NCBI RefSeq assembly: GCF_002742645.2
Contig: NZ_CP033875.1
Span: 4,132,001 to 4,196,000, forward strand
Direction of reading: 5' to 3'
Source: Caulobacter sp. FWC26
Lineage (GTDB): Bacteria; Pseudomonadota; Alphaproteobacteria; Caulobacterales; Caulobacteraceae
DNA length: 64,000 nucleotides
Positions 62,948 to 64,000 of the stretch are shown here, piece by piece. A program made the translations under genes and the position numbers. Position 1 is the stretch's first letter. Every line of letters begins with the position of its first letter. Under the pieces are notes generated by a model. The model had not been told where the DNA came from and ran no database searches. It worked only from the letters and a program-made list of their open reading frames with translations.

Positions 62948-64000
62948 ATGTCCGGCAAAACCCTTTACGACAAGATCTGGGACGCCCACGTCGTCAGCGA
63001 AGCAGGCGGCGAAGCGATCCTCTATATCGACCTGCACCTCATCCACGAGGTGACCACGCCGCAGGCCTTCGCGGGCCTTCGCGCGGCCGGCCGCAAGGTG
63101 CGTCGGCCCGATCGCACGCTCGCCGTGGCCGACCACAACATCCCGACCGAAGGCCAATCGCTGGGCGTCGACGCCGTGGCGGACGAAGAAGCGCGCCTGC
63201 AGCTCAAGACCCTGGCCCGCAACGTCGCCGACAACGGCATCGAATTCTTCCCGATGGGCGACATCCGTAACGGCATCGTCCATGTGGTCGGACCCGAGCA
63301 GGGTCGCACCCAGCCGGGCATGACCATCGTCTGCGGCGACAGCCACACCTCGACCCACGGCGCCTTCGGGGCTCTGGCGCACGGCATCGGCACATCCGAG
63401 GTCGAGCACGTGCTGGCCACCCAGACCCTGCGACAGAAGAAGGCCAAGAACATGCTGGTCCGCGTCGACGGCCAGCTGCCGCCCGGCGTCACCGGCAAGG
63501 ACGTGGCGCTCGCCGTGATCGGCGAGATCGGCACCGCCGGCGGCACCGGCTACGTCATCGAATTCGCCGGCGAGGCCATTCATGGTCTGTCGATGGAGGG
63601 CCGCATGACCCTCTGCAACCTGACCATCGAGGGCGGCGCCAAGGCCGGTCTGGTGGCCCCAGACGAGAAGACCTTCGCCTATATCCAGGGCAAGCCCGCC
63701 GCCCCCAAGGGCGCGGCCTGGGACATGGCGCTGAGCCACTGGAAGACCTTCTTCACCGACGAGGACGCCGTCTTCGACCGCACGGTCGTGATCGACGGCT
63801 CGGCCCTCGTGCCGATGGTCACCTGGGGCACCAGCCCAGAGGACGTCATCCCGGTCACCGGCGCCGTCCCCGATCCGGAAAGCTTCGCCACGCCGGACAA
63901 GCGCGCCGCCGCTCACCGGGCCCTGGACTATATGGGCCTGAAGGCCGGCCAGCCGATCTCGGAAGCCCGCATCGACCGCGTCTTCATCGGCTCGTGCACC
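62948..64000 (+). CDS. leuC: 3-isopropylmalate dehydratase large subunit (5' part; gene runs off the window)
   Basis: Aconitase-family enzyme that isomerises 2- to 3-isopropylmalate in leucine synthesis. 351 codons are visible without a stop. [69 protein letters not shown] and the end GSCT, which supplies the first iron-sulfur cluster Cys, are all typical. The ATG at 62948 is the start, with no strong ribosome-binding site. The small subunit gene leuD is expected beyond the window. Confidence 0.95.
   Translation, partial: MSGKTLYDKIWDAHVVSEAGGEAILYIDLHLIHEVTTPQAFAGLRAAGRKVRRPDRTLAVADHNIPTEGQSLGVDAVADEEARLQLKTLARNVADNGIEFFPMGDIRNGIVHVVGPEQGRTQPGMTIVCGDSHTSTHGAFGALAHGIGTSEVEHVLATQTLRQKKAKNMLVRVDGQLPPGVTGKDVALAVIGEIGTAGGTGYVIEFAGEAIHGLSMEGRMTLCNLTIEGGAKAGLVAPDEKTFAYIQGKPAAPKGAAWDMALSHWKTFFTDEDAVFDRTVVIDGSALVPMVTWGTSPEDVIPVTGAVPDPESFATPDKRAAAHRALDYMGLKAGQPISEARIDRVFIGSCT

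Noticed and set aside
62725..63270. 181-codon frame in the leuC leader, considered as a leucine leader peptide
   Set aside because: It runs into leuC in another frame, has no run of Leu codons and no ribosome-binding site.

Overview
The window is a stretch of a GC-rich (about 67 percent by eye) alphaproteobacterial chromosome, almost certainly a Caulobacter. The reasons are the chvI-chvG-hprK-EIIA-HPr cluster, the pseB-pseC (flmA-flmB) flagellin-sugar pair, the regB/senC/regA redox locus, several TonB-dependent receptors, a SapC-family protein and the lone UPF0386/YjhX protein. It looks like ordinary vertically inherited chromosome: genes are densely packed, many stop and start codons overlap, and codon use is uniform. 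The one clear mobile element is an IS481-type insertion sequence. No tRNA, rRNA, CRISPR array, prophage, plasmid module or defence island was seen.

Layout. 1-9.4 kb: the 3' part of ahcY, a pyridoxal kinase, a beta-lactamase-fold esterase, rarD, asd, a class A penicillin-binding protein, a YgjP-type zinc peptidase and an intracellular PHA depolymerase. 9.4-12.2 kb: senC/SCO1 divergent from the redox kinase regB, then regA. 12.2-14 kb: an SDR, a pterin dehydratase and a HAD phosphatase, with two copies of one palindrome (TCAAAC-N4-GTTTGA) placed as operators. 14-16.8 kb: a secreted small protein, an unlisted 34-residue membrane peptide and an AsmA-like protein. 16.8-20.3 kb: the minus-strand operon chvI-chvG-hprK-EIIA-HPr, which joins an envelope-stress two-component system to a regulatory (non-transport) PTS. 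20.5-25 kb: a 565-residue protein of unknown function, pseC/pseB and a small exported protein with a FliL-like pattern. 25-29 kb: tadA, rluB, a CPBP protease, rsmD with a coupled 24-codon upstream ORF, and yjhX.

29-33 kb: a TonB-dependent receptor, then a complete 1,026-bp IS481-type element with imperfect terminal repeats and a perfect 6-bp target duplication (CCTAGC). It sits in the last codons of an alpha/beta hydrolase gene that follows pgi. 33-42.7 kb: pgi, small exported proteins, a redoxin, a DUF1353 protein, a DsbD-type reductase, a MaoC-like protein, a SapC-family protein and a ZnuD-like TonB receptor with a near-ideal Zur box upstream. 42.8-45.3 kb: an overlapping agmatine deiminase / N-carbamoylputrescine amidase / GNAT operon that would make putrescine. 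45.4-52 kb: a large TonB receptor, a GT39-type mannosyl/arabinosyl transferase-like membrane protein, an exported DJ-1/PfpI protein and scoA-scoB. 52-64 kb: kefF-kefC, a sterol-desaturase-type hydroxylase, a fatty acid desaturase, an OmpA lipoprotein, a 2-oxoglutarate/Fe(II) dioxygenase, a TadE/VWA protein carrying two FCCH-like repeats, trmD-rplS, a glutathione S-transferase and the 5' part of leuC.

Most interesting points: the precise IS481 junctions (the target site supplies the transposase stop codon, and the host gene now reads through into the IS); the shared operator on the SDR and HAD genes; the Zur box; the domain insertion in the VWA protein; and the small ORFs. No wholly new multi-gene system stands out, and all functions are inferred by reading the sequence without database searches.
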